Shown piece by piece: positions 18,071 through 27,180 of a DNA stretch of 60,228 nt (the stretch's first letter is position 1; the number at the start of each line of letters is the position of its first letter). The translations under genes and the position numbers were made by a program. Below the pieces are notes generated by a model. That model was not told where the DNA came from, searched no databases, and saw only the letters and a program-made list of their open reading frames with translations. The stretch spans positions 1 to 60,228 of the forward strand of contig NZ_PDNW01000022.1 in the NCBI RefSeq assembly GCF_002849655.1. The letters run 5' to 3'. The DNA is from Pollutimonas subterranea. Lineage in GTDB: Bacteria; Pseudomonadota; Gammaproteobacteria; Burkholderiales; Burkholderiaceae_B.

Positions 18071-19504
18071 ATGGCAAAGCTCACCACCGCTGCCGGCGCT
18101 CCAGTCGCCGATAATCAAAATATCCAGACGGCAGGTCCTCGTGGTCCCGCACTGCTGCAAGACGTTTGGCTGCTCGAAAAACTGGCTCACTTTGATCGTG
18201 AAGTCATCCCGGAACGCCGCATGCACGCCAAAGGCGCAGGCGCCTACGGTACTTTCACCGTCACTCATGACATCAGCCAGTTCACGCGCGCAAAGCTCTT
18301 TTCACAGATCGGCAAGAAAACCGACATATTCATGCGTTTCTCCACCGTGGCCGGTGAACGTGGCGCCGCTGACGCAGAGCGCGACATTCGCGGCGTGGCC
18401 ATGAAGTTTTATACCGAGGAAGGAAACTGGGACCTGGTCGGCAACAACACGCCGGTGTTCTTTTTCCGCGACCCACTGAAGTTTCCCGACCTGAATCACG
18501 CCGTAAAGCGCGACCCGCGCACCGGCATGCGCAGTGCGCAAAATAATTGGGAATTCTGGACAGGCCTGCCCGAAGCACTGCATCAGATAACCATCGTCAT
18601 GAGCGACCGCGGAATCCCCATGGGCTTTCGCAACATGCACCTGTTCGGCAGCCACACCTTCAGCTTCATCAACGCCAATAATGAACGCTATTGGGTCAAG
18701 TTCACCTTCAAGACGCAGCAGGGAATCAAGAATCTTACCGATGCAGAGGCGACCCAGGTTGTCGGGCGCGATCGCGAAAGCTCGCAGCGCGATCTGTTCG
18801 ATGCCATCGAACGCAACGACTTTCCCCGGTGGACCATGTATGTACAGATCATGCCGGAAAACGATGCCTCCACGTATCACTTGAATCCGTTCGACCTGAC
18901 CAAAGTCTGGCCTCACGGCGACTACCCTCTGATCGAGGTCGGAACACTGGAGCTGAATCGCAATCCTGAGAACTTCTTCGCTGAAGTGGAACAGGCGGCA
19001 TTCACACCGGCCAATGTCGTGCCTGGTATCAGCTTTTCCCCAGACAAAATGCTGCAAGCCAGGCTGTTCTCGTATGGTGACGCGCAACGCTACCGTCTGG
19101 GCGTCAACCACCATCAAATCCCGGTGAACGCACCCAAGTGTCCGTTCCATAGCTATCACCGCGACGGTGCGATGCGTGTGGACGGCAACCACGGCCGCAT
19201 CACGGGCAATGAACCCAATACACAGGGCGAATGGCAGGAACAACCGGACTACCGCGAACCGCCGCTGTCCATCCAGGGTGCCGCCGATCATTGGAATCAT
19301 CGCGAAGACACCGACTACTTTTCGCAACCGGGCGACTTGTTCCGCTTGATGGATGATGAGCAGAAACAAGCCCTGTTCGATAACACCGCACGCGCGATCT
19401 CGGGTGCTTCCAGAGACGTTCAGGAACGCCATATAAGCCACTGCACCCAAGCCGATCCAGCCTATGGCGCCGGTGTAGCCGCCGCCATCTTCGCCCTGGC
19501 GTAA
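18071..19504 (+). CDS. katA: Catalase, small-subunit monofunctional haem type (477 aa)
   Basis: It breaks down hydrogen peroxide. His52 in [12 protein letters not shown] and Asn125 in [12 protein letters not shown] are the distal haem residues, and the proximal Tyr is in [14 protein letters not shown]. Length and motifs fit clade-3 catalases. ATG 18071 is chosen because AAGGAAC lies just before it and MAKLTTAAG starts the family-like N-terminus; a start at 18017 adds a non-conserved leader. The OxyR-like site upstream suggests induction by peroxide. Confidence 0.95.
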   Translation: MAKLTTAAGAPVADNQNIQTAGPRGPALLQDVWLLEKLAHFDREVIPERRMHAKGAGAYGTFTVTHDISQFTRAKLFSQIGKKTDIFMRFSTVAGERGAADAERDIRGVAMKFYTEEGNWDLVGNNTPVFFFRDPLKFPDLNHAVKRDPRTGMRSAQNNWEFWTGLPEALHQITIVMSDRGIPMGFRNMHLFGSHTFSFINANNERYWVKFTFKTQQGIKNLTDAEATQVVGRDRESSQRDLFDAIERNDFPRWTMYVQIMPENDASTYHLNPFDLTKVWPHGDYPLIEVGTLELNRNPENFFAEVEQAAFTPANVVPGISFSPDKMLQARLFSYGDAQRYRLGVNHHQIPVNAPKCPFHSYHRDGAMRVDGNHGRITGNEPNTQGEWQEQPDYREPPLSIQGAADHWNHREDTDYFSQPGDLFRLMDDEQKQALFDNTARAISGASRDVQERHISHCTQADPAYGAGVAAAIFALA

Positions 19505-19523
19505 GCCTCGGGCGGTAGTTGAA

Positions 19524-19553
19524 TCACTGCACCGGCGACTGCCGGTGCAGTGA
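19524..19553. terminator. Long hairpin between convergent katA and DUF421 genes
   Basis: A perfect 13-bp stem, TCACTGCACCGGC-GACT-GCCGGTGCAGTGA, sits between two converging stops. There is no clear U-run, so it probably serves both directions as a weak terminator or 3'-end protector. Confidence 0.55.
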
Positions 19554-19557
19554 CACC

Positions 19558-20250
19558 TTAACGAGCCCGGCGATTCGCCAAAGCCACGGACCACAAACTA
19601 TGGCTGCAACGCGAACATGCCGATTCCTGATGCGCGTTTAGCGACTGAGTATGCCCACAGTTGTTACAGGCGTAAAGCCCATCGGCGGGCGCGTGACAGT
19701 GATCTTGCCGATGTTCTGGTGGCAGTACCGATAAGCCAGGCTGCACGAGATCATCGTCATAGAAGAAAAGACTGACATCGCCATCGATTTCCAGAATTCC
19801 CATTCTGACCTGACCCAGGTGTTCAACGCCCTGTTGACGCAACTCCATGAAGAACTCGTCTTCCGATATATTGAGCCTGGTCAGGTTATCGATCTCATAA
19901 CGACCGTCACGGATCAGCGTTACCGGCGAGCCGTCCATCCATGCGGCAAGGCGAGAGCTTCGGGTCATCAGATAAGTAGTAGTTCGGTACAACAGCAACA
20001 AAACCACGAAGACTGTCGCCACTGGCGCGATAGGAACATCGTCGTAGAATGTGACGTCGCCGGCGGCGGAACCCAGCGTCAAAATAACGACCAGCTCGAA
20101 CACCGATAATTGGCGTATGCCCCGCCGACCTGATACCTTTAGAAAAAGGAATACCAGCAAATACGCGATGAATACCCGTAAAGCGACTTCGGCCAAAAAA
20201 ACAAGCGGGAGTTTATCAAGAAACATTCGGTGCCAGTCGAAAGCGTTCAT
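19558..20250 (-). CDS. DUF421 (YetF/YcaP-like) membrane protein with C-terminal zinc ribbon (230 aa)
   Basis: Three N-terminal membrane helices (about residues 15-37, 49-65 and 71-92) are followed by the DUF421 soluble domain, with WMDGSPVTLIRDGRYE and LNISEDEFFMELRQQG. The C-terminus carries CNNCGH...CSRCSH (about residues 193-216), a rubredoxin-like zinc ribbon I do not associate with the family core. The function of DUF421 proteins is poorly known. The gene is convergent with katA. Confidence 0.85.
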   Translation of the reverse strand: MNAFDWHRMFLDKLPLVFLAEVALRVFIAYLLVFLFLKVSGRRGIRQLSVFELVVILTLGSAAGDVTFYDDVPIAPVATVFVVLLLLYRTTTYLMTRSSRLAAWMDGSPVTLIRDGRYEIDNLTRLNISEDEFFMELRQQGVEHLGQVRMGILEIDGDVSLFFYDDDLVQPGLSVLPPEHRQDHCHAPADGLYACNNCGHTQSLNAHQESACSRCSHSLWSVALANRRAR

Positions 20251-20298
20251 TGATGCAATCCGATCAAGTTGTTATTGTGCAGATCAGGGTCGGTCAGT

Positions 20299-20595
20299 TT
20301 ACAGATACGACTTGCCATCAAGGTAAGCCTTGCGCCAACGCGTAATCACGGTACGCTCGAACAGACCGCCAACGGCAAACGGATCAGCATTCACGAAGTC
20401 TTCGGCCTCGGCTCGCGTTTCAAGATTCACAATATAGACGCTGCCGGTGCCGCCCGTACCATCATCTTCCAGCTTGGCCCCGCAAGCCAGCAACAGCTCT
20501 TTATTGTCTTCCAGATAGTCAAGATGTTTGTCGCGCAAGGCCTGGCGCAGGGCTTGAGTATGTGGCTTGTCAAAGGTTTCAATCAGGTATGGCAT
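20299..20595 (-). CDS. YciI-like protein (98 aa)
   Basis: It has the YCII fold pattern: MPYLIETFDKPHTQALRQAL-RDKHLDYLED at the start, GSVYIVNLETRAEAEDFVNADPF in the middle and a C-terminal ITRWRKAY. The conserved His (KHLDYL) and Asp (NADPF) are present. Such proteins are small dimers of uncertain, possibly enzymatic, role. It is divergent from mnmE and lies 48 bp upstream of the DUF421 gene in the same direction. Confidence 0.88.
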   Translation of the reverse strand: MPYLIETFDKPHTQALRQALRDKHLDYLEDNKELLLACGAKLEDDGTGGTGSVYIVNLETRAEAEDFVNADPFAVGGLFERTVITRWRKAYLDGKSYL

Positions 20596-20683
20596 GATGG
20601 TTCCTCGTGGATATTTATGTTTACACTGTCCGGCGTCTGCGCCAATAGTAGTACGCTTTTCATCAACCTAGCCACATGCTGCC

Positions 20684-22123
20684 ATGACCCTTCGCTCTCA
20701 CGAACCCATCATCGCCATCGCAACCGCTCCCGGGCACGGCGGGATAGGCGTCGTACGTATATCGGCCAGCGATATAGATCCCTTGCTGGCCCGACTGTTT
20801 ACGGTTCAGCTCAAGCCTCGCCACGCTCACTACCTGCCGTTTAACGACAAGAACGGCAATGCCATCGATGCCGGCATTGCACTGCTCTTCAAGGGCCCTC
20901 ATTCCTACACGGGCGAAGACGTACTTGAATTGCAAGGCCACGGCGGACCCGCGGTACTGCGACGCGTGCTTGACCATTGCCTTGAGGTCGGAAAGGAATA
21001 TGGCTTGCGCCATGCGGAACCCGGCGAGTTCACGCAACGCGCATTCCTCAACGAACGCCTGGACCTGGCGCAGGCAGAAGCCGTGGCCGACCTCATCGAT
21101 GCTTCATCGGCCGCCGCCGCGCGCAGTGCCATGGCTTCGCTCAGTGGTGCCTTTTCAAGCCGCGTCAACGCGCTGGGAGATCGAATTGTCCGCTTGCGCA
21201 TATTGGTCGAGGCAACACTGGACTTTCCCGAGGAAGAAATCGACTTCCTTGAAAAGTACCAAGCCCATGCCACACTGCAAGATATCCAGTCCGACCTGAC
21301 TGCGCTGATAGCGCTGGCCAAGCAAGGCATGATCCTGCGTGAGGGCTTGCATGTCGTGCTGGCGGGCCAGCCCAATGTCGGCAAATCCAGCTTGCTGAAT
21401 GCACTGGCCGGCGACGACATTGCCATCGTCACGCCGGTCGCCGGTACAACGCGCGACAAAGTCATTCAGCAGATCCACATACAAGGGGTACCGCTGCATA
21501 TTGTCGATACGGCAGGCCTGCGGGAAACTGAAGACACTGTTGAAAGCATAGGCATAGCACGTACCTGGGCCGAACTGGAAAAGGCGAATGTCATCATTCA
21601 CCTGCAGGATGCGCGTGCCCGGAACGACGAACTCGATACCGCCATTACCAATCGTCTTCCTGCGCAAACACCGGTGCTCAAGGTGTTCAATAAAATCGAT
21701 TTGCTCGACACCGCCGCGCAAGCAGAGTTCCTGTCTTCGCCGGATATGGATATACCGTCCGGCGACGGTCGCTCAGCGCCGGAAGTGCATGCTGCGGCAG
21801 CTGCCCCTGGCCTGGCACTGGGTATCTCCGCCAAGACGGGCGACGGCCTTGATATGCTGCGCCAGAAGCTGCTGGATATTGCTGGCTGGAGCCCCACCAG
21901 CGAATCCCCCTGGCTCGCACGGGAACGCCACCTGAAGGCGCTGGACAGCGCCGGTAACCATATGGCGCTGGCCGTCGAACACGCCAGCCAGAACGACCGC
22001 GTACTCGACCTATTCGCGGAAGAACTCCGCCTGGCTCATGAAGATCTCTGCGCCATCACCGGTCAATTCACCAGCGATGATTTGCTGGGCGAGATATTTT
22101 CGAGCTTTTGTATTGGGAAGTGA
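20684..22123 (+). CDS. mnmE: tRNA uridine-5-carboxymethylaminomethyl(34) synthesis GTPase (479 aa)
   Basis: With MnmG it modifies wobble uridine of several tRNAs. The N-terminal formyl-THF-binding domain starts [20 protein letters not shown]. The embedded G domain has [20 protein letters not shown] and NKIDLLD, and the C-terminus ends in the catalytic FCIGK. The gene is intact, but an IS630 remnant begins at or within a few bases of its stop. The partner gene mnmG lies in the same window at 34 kb. Confidence 0.97.
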   Translation: MTLRSHEPIIAIATAPGHGGIGVVRISASDIDPLLARLFTVQLKPRHAHYLPFNDKNGNAIDAGIALLFKGPHSYTGEDVLELQGHGGPAVLRRVLDHCLEVGKEYGLRHAEPGEFTQRAFLNERLDLAQAEAVADLIDASSAAAARSAMASLSGAFSSRVNALGDRIVRLRILVEATLDFPEEEIDFLEKYQAHATLQDIQSDLTALIALAKQGMILREGLHVVLAGQPNVGKSSLLNALAGDDIAIVTPVAGTTRDKVIQQIHIQGVPLHIVDTAGLRETEDTVESIGIARTWAELEKANVIIHLQDARARNDELDTAITNRLPAQTPVLKVFNKIDLLDTAAQAEFLSSPDMDIPSGDGRSAPEVHAAAAAPGLALGISAKTGDGLDMLRQKLLDIAGWSPTSESPWLARERHLKALDSAGNHMALAVEHASQNDRVLDLFAEELRLAHEDLCAITGQFTSDDLLGEIFSSFCIGK

Positions 22124-22124
22124 G

Positions 22125-22328
22125 GTGGATTTCACCCGGCACAAGCTCTCCATGATTGCCAGCGTCACCAACCAGGGCAAGGCGCGCTGGATGATCATTG
22201 ATGAGGCGTTCAATTCGGACAAGCTGATCGAGTTTCTAGAGGCGCTTATTAAGGATGCGGGCGAGAAAGTATTCCTGATTCTGGACAACCTGCGCGTGCA
22301 TCAAGGCCGAATCAATAAACTGGAGTAA
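22125..22328 (+). pseudogene. IS630-family transposase remnant
   Basis: A stretch of about 60 codons in the frame starting VDFTRHKLSMIASVTNQGKA and continuing WMIIDEAFNSDKLIEFLEAL and VFLILDNLRVHQ is a middle piece of IS630-type DDE transposases, including the second catalytic Asp (ILDN). Both ends are missing and a stop follows at 22328. It touches the mnmE stop on one side and the oxygenase gene on the other, so an IS event or deletion probably built this junction. Confidence 0.8.
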
Positions 22329-22329
22329 T

Positions 22330-24684
22330 GTGGCTAACACGGCGTCAAGCCTAAACTGCAACTCCAAGCTACCGTACATGACCACCTCCACCGAGTCCAT
22401 CGCCCAACAACTGGCCGCTCTGGGTACTTCCAGCACATTTGCCACGCGCTTCGCCATCGCCGCCGATCCGCAGTTGCATGTGGAAGGCGTGGGAGACATC
22501 CCCTTACCCATCGGACTGCAAACAGCCCATCTCCTGTGCGCGGCAGCACAGCCCGCACACCATGGCTATAAAGACCAAACCCGGTTGGATCCACGGGTAC
22601 GCGACACTTGGGAAATTCCAGCCGAGAGCCTGCGCTTCACTTCGCCCGAATGGACGGCCGTGCTTGATCGCGCATTGCTGCGCATCGGCCGCGAGCTTGG
22701 GGTGCCATCACCCGATTCACTGCGCGCAGACCTGCACAACTTATTGATCTATGCACCTGGGCAATTCTTCGCGGTGCATCAGGATTCGGAGAAGGCCGAC
22801 GGCATGCTGGGCACGCTGGTGATCACGCTGCCATCGAGCTTCACTGGTGGTGAGTTCGTGGTGTCGCATCTGGGTCAGACGGTGCGTGCACGCGGTTCGC
22901 AAAATCGGCTCGGCATGGTGGCCTTCTATGCCGATTGCCATCACGAGGTACGCCCAGTCAAGCAAGGCTACCGGGTTGTGCTGACCTATAACCTAATCGC
23001 ACAGGGGGCCACCCGCACAAGCGAATTGCCACAACAAGCTGTCACTACATTGGCAAGCGAACTCCACCGTTTCTGGCAAACCCCCGCACCACCACGATGG
23101 GATGGCGATACCCACACAGAACCACCGGATAGATTGGTGTATCTGCTCGACCACCAATACACCCCCAGCGGCTTGTCGTGGCAGCGTATCAAAGGCGTGG
23201 ATGTTCAACGCGCAGCGGCATTGCTGGCCGCCGCCAGACAACTGGACGCAGAGATATTCCTGACATTGGCGGATGTGCACGAAACCTGGTCAGCCGAAGA
23301 CGACTATCAGCAGCATGGTTATTGGAGCGATGAGCAGGAAGATGAAGACGACAGGTTCGACCACAATGAGGATCATCCCGCACTGGGTGATCTGATCGAC
23401 AGCGAAGTTGAACTGCGCCACTGGCTTGCTCCGGATGGCAGCAAACGTGAAGACATCAGTTTTGCCAGTGAGGCAGAGCTGTGCATGAATCGCCTGTCGG
23501 TTGATTGTGCGCCGTTCCAGTCCGAGCACGAAGGCTATATGGGCAATTACGGCAATACCGTCGATCGTTGGTACCATCGCGCCGCCGTAGTGCTATGGCC
23601 ACGTGAACGCGCCTTTGTCATTCGGGCACGGCAGACACCTGCTTGGGCTATCGCTCGGATTGCCGAATGGCTCGATGCTGGCGACACTCTTCAGGCCCAT
23701 GCACGTGCCCAGTCATTGCTGCCATTTTGGGAACAGGCAAGAAGCGTCGCCGATCCCGACGTACTATTCACCGCGACGCTGCCCGTCGCGGCCAGACTCG
23801 ACGACGCAGAGATCGCTGCTGGTCTGTTGTCACCCTTTGCACTGTCGCAACTGACTGCACAGCAGGCTCCCTGGCTGTGGCAATTGCTCGAACGCCACGG
23901 TCAGGCATGGTGTGCCGAACGTGTCCAGCAGTGGACCGGAACGCACCAGGCAGACACGCGTCAACTGGCCTGGATGGCGCAGGAACTACCTGCTCTGGCA
24001 CAATCCTCTTGCACGAGTACCAACGCCGTGGCCCTGATTGCCGGCCTGATGCAACAGCGCTGGGATTGGTTGTGTTGGCATATTGCGCAAGTACAGAAGT
24101 ATCACCAGCGCAGTACGATAGTTTCAACCTTAACTGACACCAGCGCCGCATGGCTGGGCCTGCTTCGCGCCAGCCAAGTCACTGGTTGCTCTGCGTTCAC
24201 CGAGCAAATCATCGCCATGCTGCGCACGAACGACATACCGCTGGAAGTCCCGCTGCAAGTTTTACATCAGGCCCAGAAAATAAAGAATCTCGAAGGGCTG
24301 CATATTTCAGTTCTCTACAGTCATTGCACGCACGCGCTCGAAACCTGCCTGGCAAAGCCAAAGCGCGATGCAACCGACTGGTCGATCACACCGCCGTCCG
24401 AACATGGGAGACTCGACGATCTTGCTGCACCCTTGCTGGCCTTTCTAGCCTCCCCACAACAGCAACGGCTCGAATGGCCCTTGGCTCAAGCCAGACGTCA
24501 GTTGATCCACCAGTTCATCGACCGTCATGAGCTGCCGATACGGCATGAAACCCGCCGCACGGGCAGGCCTTACACATTGGTACTGGAAAAGACCCTTGCT
24601 CTGTTCGAGCGTGACGCTGCCGATCGCCAGCAATGGAAAAAAGACTTGGCCTGGTTGCGACGTACGCAGGCACAGCCAACGTGA
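22330..24684 (+). CDS. 2OG-Fe(II) oxygenase domain protein (784 or 768 aa)
   Basis: The N-terminal third is an iron/2-oxoglutarate dioxygenase of the prolyl-4-hydroxylase type. The metal site is His150-x-Asp152 (FAVHQDSEKADG) and His204 or 205 (ADCHHEVRPV), and the 2OG-binding Arg215 is in GYRVVL. The remaining 550 residues are of unknown role, with an acidic stretch (DEQEDEDDRFDHNED). The substrate is unknown. GTG 22330 has GGAG four bases upstream, inside the IS630 remnant; ATG 22378 is the other start. The IS remnant suggests recent arrival. Confidence 0.8.
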   Translation: MANTASSLNCNSKLPYMTTSTESIAQQLAALGTSSTFATRFAIAADPQLHVEGVGDIPLPIGLQTAHLLCAAAQPAHHGYKDQTRLDPRVRDTWEIPAESLRFTSPEWTAVLDRALLRIGRELGVPSPDSLRADLHNLLIYAPGQFFAVHQDSEKADGMLGTLVITLPSSFTGGEFVVSHLGQTVRARGSQNRLGMVAFYADCHHEVRPVKQGYRVVLTYNLIAQGATRTSELPQQAVTTLASELHRFWQTPAPPRWDGDTHTEPPDRLVYLLDHQYTPSGLSWQRIKGVDVQRAAALLAAARQLDAEIFLTLADVHETWSAEDDYQQHGYWSDEQEDEDDRFDHNEDHPALGDLIDSEVELRHWLAPDGSKREDISFASEAELCMNRLSVDCAPFQSEHEGYMGNYGNTVDRWYHRAAVVLWPRERAFVIRARQTPAWAIARIAEWLDAGDTLQAHARAQSLLPFWEQARSVADPDVLFTATLPVAARLDDAEIAAGLLSPFALSQLTAQQAPWLWQLLERHGQAWCAERVQQWTGTHQADTRQLAWMAQELPALAQSSCTSTNAVALIAGLMQQRWDWLCWHIAQVQKYHQRSTIVSTLTDTSAAWLGLLRASQVTGCSAFTEQIIAMLRTNDIPLEVPLQVLHQAQKIKNLEGLHISVLYSHCTHALETCLAKPKRDATDWSITPPSEHGRLDDLAAPLLAFLASPQQQRLEWPLAQARRQLIHQFIDRHELPIRHETRRTGRPYTLVLEKTLALFERDAADRQQWKKDLAWLRRTQAQPT

Positions 24685-24807
24685 AACTGGAAGGTGACGA
24701 ACTCGTCTACGCTTAACAATCCGATCCAGGCCTGCTACGGAACTGAGCGTCCAACCGCCAGGATGCGGCTTCCTGAACGCGTATCTGCGCCTTGACCATG
24801 ACGGAAA
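24685..24807. other. Short gap without a recognised gene
   Basis: No toxin gene is present downstream of the ParD-like antitoxin (it would be expected on the minus strand here), and no repeat or RNA is seen. Confidence 0.5.
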
Positions 24808-25068
24808 TCAGGCCCGGTTACGCGCGATGACGTCTGCTGCCGTCAAGGGCTTGTATGACGAGTCCGGCGGCGCCCAGGCATGGGTGAGTTCGGCCTTGAG
24901 CCGCTCGAAAGCAGCCGTTTCCCTGGTTTCTTTGTCGCGACGAATGAGGTCGCGCACATATTCGCTGACGTTCTCGTAGTCGCCTTGTTCGCCAACATTT
25001 GTGGCAACGAATTCGCTCAGAGGGCCACTGAGGCGCACTGTCACGGTGGTGGTGTTCGTGCGGGGCAT
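24808..25068 (-). CDS. ParD-family antitoxin without a toxin gene (86 aa)
   Basis: A ribbon-helix-helix N-terminus (TTVTVRLSGPLSEFVATNVG) and YENVSEYVRDLIRRDKE match ParD/CC2985-type antitoxins, which repress their own operon and neutralise ParE. The acidic-basic tail AAFERLKAELTHAW follows. No parE-like gene lies on either side, so it is an orphan. ATG 25068 has only a weak AAGAAG before it. The frame stays open upstream through the 8-bp repeat tract, so translation could begin earlier in some repeat-number states. Confidence 0.8.
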   Translation of the reverse strand: MPRTNTTTVTVRLSGPLSEFVATNVGEQGDYENVSEYVRDLIRRDKETRETAAFERLKAELTHAWAPPDSSYKPLTAADVIARNRA

Positions 25069-25083
25069 GGTCAGCTTCTTGCC

Positions 25084-25168
25084 GTCTTGATGTCTTGATG
25101 TCTTGATGTCTTGATGTCTTGATGTCTTGATGTCTTGATGTCTTGATGTCTTGATGTCTTGATGTCTT
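25084..25168. repeat. 8-bp tandem repeat, ten full copies, upstream of the ParD-like gene
   Basis: GTCTTGAT is repeated ten times without error from 25084 to 25163, with a partial copy to 25168. It lies 16 bp before the antitoxin start. Because 8 is not a multiple of 3, each frame on the minus strand reads the same octapeptide, IKTSRHQD, without stops. Slippage would shift the linkage of upstream and downstream frames and the spacing to any promoter. Confidence 0.9.
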
Positions 25169-25276
25169 CAATATATTCAATAATGAACACATCACCAAGT
25201 CTGAGCGTTGCGGGACTGCGCGGATCATGCAGCCAATAGCTCCTTCTGTATTGGGAAATGATGCAACGCCCAGAGA

Positions 25277-26101
25277 CTACCCCATCCGCCTGATACCCGC
25301 GATAAGAGGCGTCCCGGAATGGGGGTCTTGCAGAAGTACACAACTTACCCCGTACAGTTGCTCCACCAGTTCCGGAGTAACTACATCCCGCGGCTTGCCC
25401 TCGGCAACAATCCTGCCCTCATGCATGGCCACCAAGTGGTCGGCATAGCGGCATGCGCTGGATAAGTCATGAACCACCATCACGACCGTTTTTCCGGCTT
25501 CCGCCAATGCCCGGATAAGCTCGAATACCTCGATCTGGTGGCCCATGTCCAATGCCGACGTGGGCTCATCCAAAAACAATAATGGTGTGGCCTGGGCGAT
25601 GGCCATGGCGATCCAGGCACGCTGGCGCTGCCCGCCAGACATGGACTCCAATGGACGATGAGCCAGATCATTGAGTTGAGTAGCGTCGAGCGCGGCTTGC
25701 ACAATGTCACTGTCACGCTGCGACCACTGTCGCAAAACACCTTGGTGCGGCTGGCGTCCGAATTGAATCAACTCGGATACCGTGAGGCCGTCAGGTGCGC
25801 TTGCTCCTTGCGGCAGCAAGGCCAAATGGCGGGCCACTTCTTTGGACCGCAACGTGGCGATATCCTTGCCGTTTAGCAAGACTGAGCCCGCCGTTGGCTT
25901 GTGCAAACGCGACAAGCCGGCCAGCAAGGTGGATTTTCCGCAACCATTGGGGCCGACTATGGCAGTGACCTGGCCCTGCGGGATACGAAGGGACAGTTCC
26001 TTGATGATGGCAGTGTTGCCGTAATTCAGATCCAGGGACCGCGCTTCCATCTGCGCGTCACCGGCCGACGTGGCAACGAGCAAAGGCGAGGTAACACTCA
26101 T
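25277..26101 (-). CDS. Iron-siderophore ABC transporter ATP-binding protein, FecE-like (274 aa)
   Basis: It powers import across the inner membrane. Walker A is GPNGCGKST (50-58), the signature MSGGQRQRAWIAMA and Walker B LLFLDEPTSALD with the H-loop VVHD. LALLPQGASAPDGLTVSELI is typical of FecE/FepC/FhuC-type proteins. It overlaps the upstream permease gene by four bases and is the last gene of the four-gene operon. Confidence 0.92.
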   Translation of the reverse strand: MSVTSPLLVATSAGDAQMEARSLDLNYGNTAIIKELSLRIPQGQVTAIVGPNGCGKSTLLAGLSRLHKPTAGSVLLNGKDIATLRSKEVARHLALLPQGASAPDGLTVSELIQFGRQPHQGVLRQWSQRDSDIVQAALDATQLNDLAHRPLESMSGGQRQRAWIAMAIAQATPLLFLDEPTSALDMGHQIEVFELIRALAEAGKTVVMVVHDLSSACRYADHLVAMHEGRIVAEGKPRDVVTPELVEQLYGVSCVLLQDPHSGTPLIAGIRRMG

Positions 26102-27180
26102 TCAGTTCTCCGGGATGGCTGGCGCAGTAGAATCCAAAGCAAGTAGGGACCGCCCACCGCCGCCATTATTACGCCTACGGGTATTTCTATCGGGGCGAAC
26201 AGACTGCGTCCCGCCCAATCGGCAACGAGCATAAGCAAAGCCCCAGCCAAACCAGCTCCCATAACGGCGACTCCCTGGTGACCCGCCAAATGTCGTGCTA
26301 CTTCGGGCGCCGCCAAGGCTATCAGCCCGACCGGTCCGACAACCGCCACACCGAGCGCCGTTAGAATAACCGTAACAACCAAGGTATAGATTCGCACCCG
26401 ACGCAGATTAATGCCCAGGCCCTGGGCCACCGCGTCGGAAAAACGCAGTACGTTCAACGCTCGTGCAAGATATTTTGCGCAGGGAACACAGACCAGCAGG
26501 CCCGCCATCAACACCCACACCGCCTCAGGTGGCCGGGCATTAAGGCTACCCACCGTCCAGGGATAAGCAAGATTGGCACTGTCGATGTGAGCGCGAGCCA
26601 GCATAAAATTCGTCAGCGCTCCAAACATGGCACCGACACCAATGCCCACGACGATAAAGCGGTAGCCGCGTGATCCCGCCGCGCCGCTCAAGCCGAATGC
26701 CAGCGCCGCGGCGACCGCCGCTCCCGACAGGGCCAGGGCCGACGGAGCCAAACTCGTAGGAACGGCCACGATAGACGCAACCGCAAAGGCTGTCGCGCCA
26801 TCATCGATGCCAATGATGCCCGGCGTGGCAAGGCGGTTGCGCGCCAAGGTTTGCAATAGGCATCCCGCTACGCCAAGGGCGAAGCCAGTGGCCAGGCCGG
26901 CGATGAGCCGTGGCATGCGTAGTTCTTGTATCAGGAATACATGCATGGGGTCGCCCAGGCCAGCCGCATTAAAAAACACGCTGACCAGGCTCAGATCTTC
27001 GACGCCCCAAACGAGACTTAAGCCCGCCGTCACGATAAGGGCCGCGATCAATGCCAAGGCAGCGAAACTTCCCCGCCTGTGCACCAGAATCCGATATGAG
27101 CCTACCGTAAGCAGCCAATATCCCGCTGGCGTATTCTTATTCTGATTGAACATTGACGATGTTTTGTCTTGATGTATCAC
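26098..27180 (-). CDS. Iron-siderophore ABC transporter permease, FecD/FepG-like (360 aa)
   Basis: This FecCD-family permease has about nine to ten membrane helices. The signatures include RMPRLIAGLATGFALGVAGC, GPVGLIALAAPEVARHLAG and APIEIPVGVIMAAVGGPYLL. The GTG start at 27180 directly follows the TAA of the preceding permease (TAAGTG), so the two are coupled; ATG at codon 10 is an alternative. It pairs with the neighbouring permease to form a heterodimer. Confidence 0.92.
   Translation of the reverse strand: MIHQDKTSSMFNQNKNTPAGYWLLTVGSYRILVHRRGSFAALALIAALIVTAGLSLVWGVEDLSLVSVFFNAAGLGDPMHVFLIQELRMPRLIAGLATGFALGVAGCLLQTLARNRLATPGIIGIDDGATAFAVASIVAVPTSLAPSALALSGAAVAAALAFGLSGAAGSRGYRFIVVGIGVGAMFGALTNFMLARAHIDSANLAYPWTVGSLNARPPEAVWVLMAGLLVCVPCAKYLARALNVLRFSDAVAQGLGINLRRVRIYTLVVTVILTALGVAVVGPVGLIALAAPEVARHLAGHQGVAVMGAGLAGALLMLVADWAGRSLFAPIEIPVGVIMAAVGGPYLLWILLRQPSRRTE

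Noticed and set aside
25084-25168. CRISPR array
   Set aside because: The units are 8 bp and contiguous, without spacers, and there are no cas genes in the window.
25071-25343. Reading frames through the 8-bp repeat as a repetitive-peptide gene
   Set aside because: The octapeptide repeat follows automatically from an 8-bp unit in any frame; there is no start or ribosome site that supports a separate gene.
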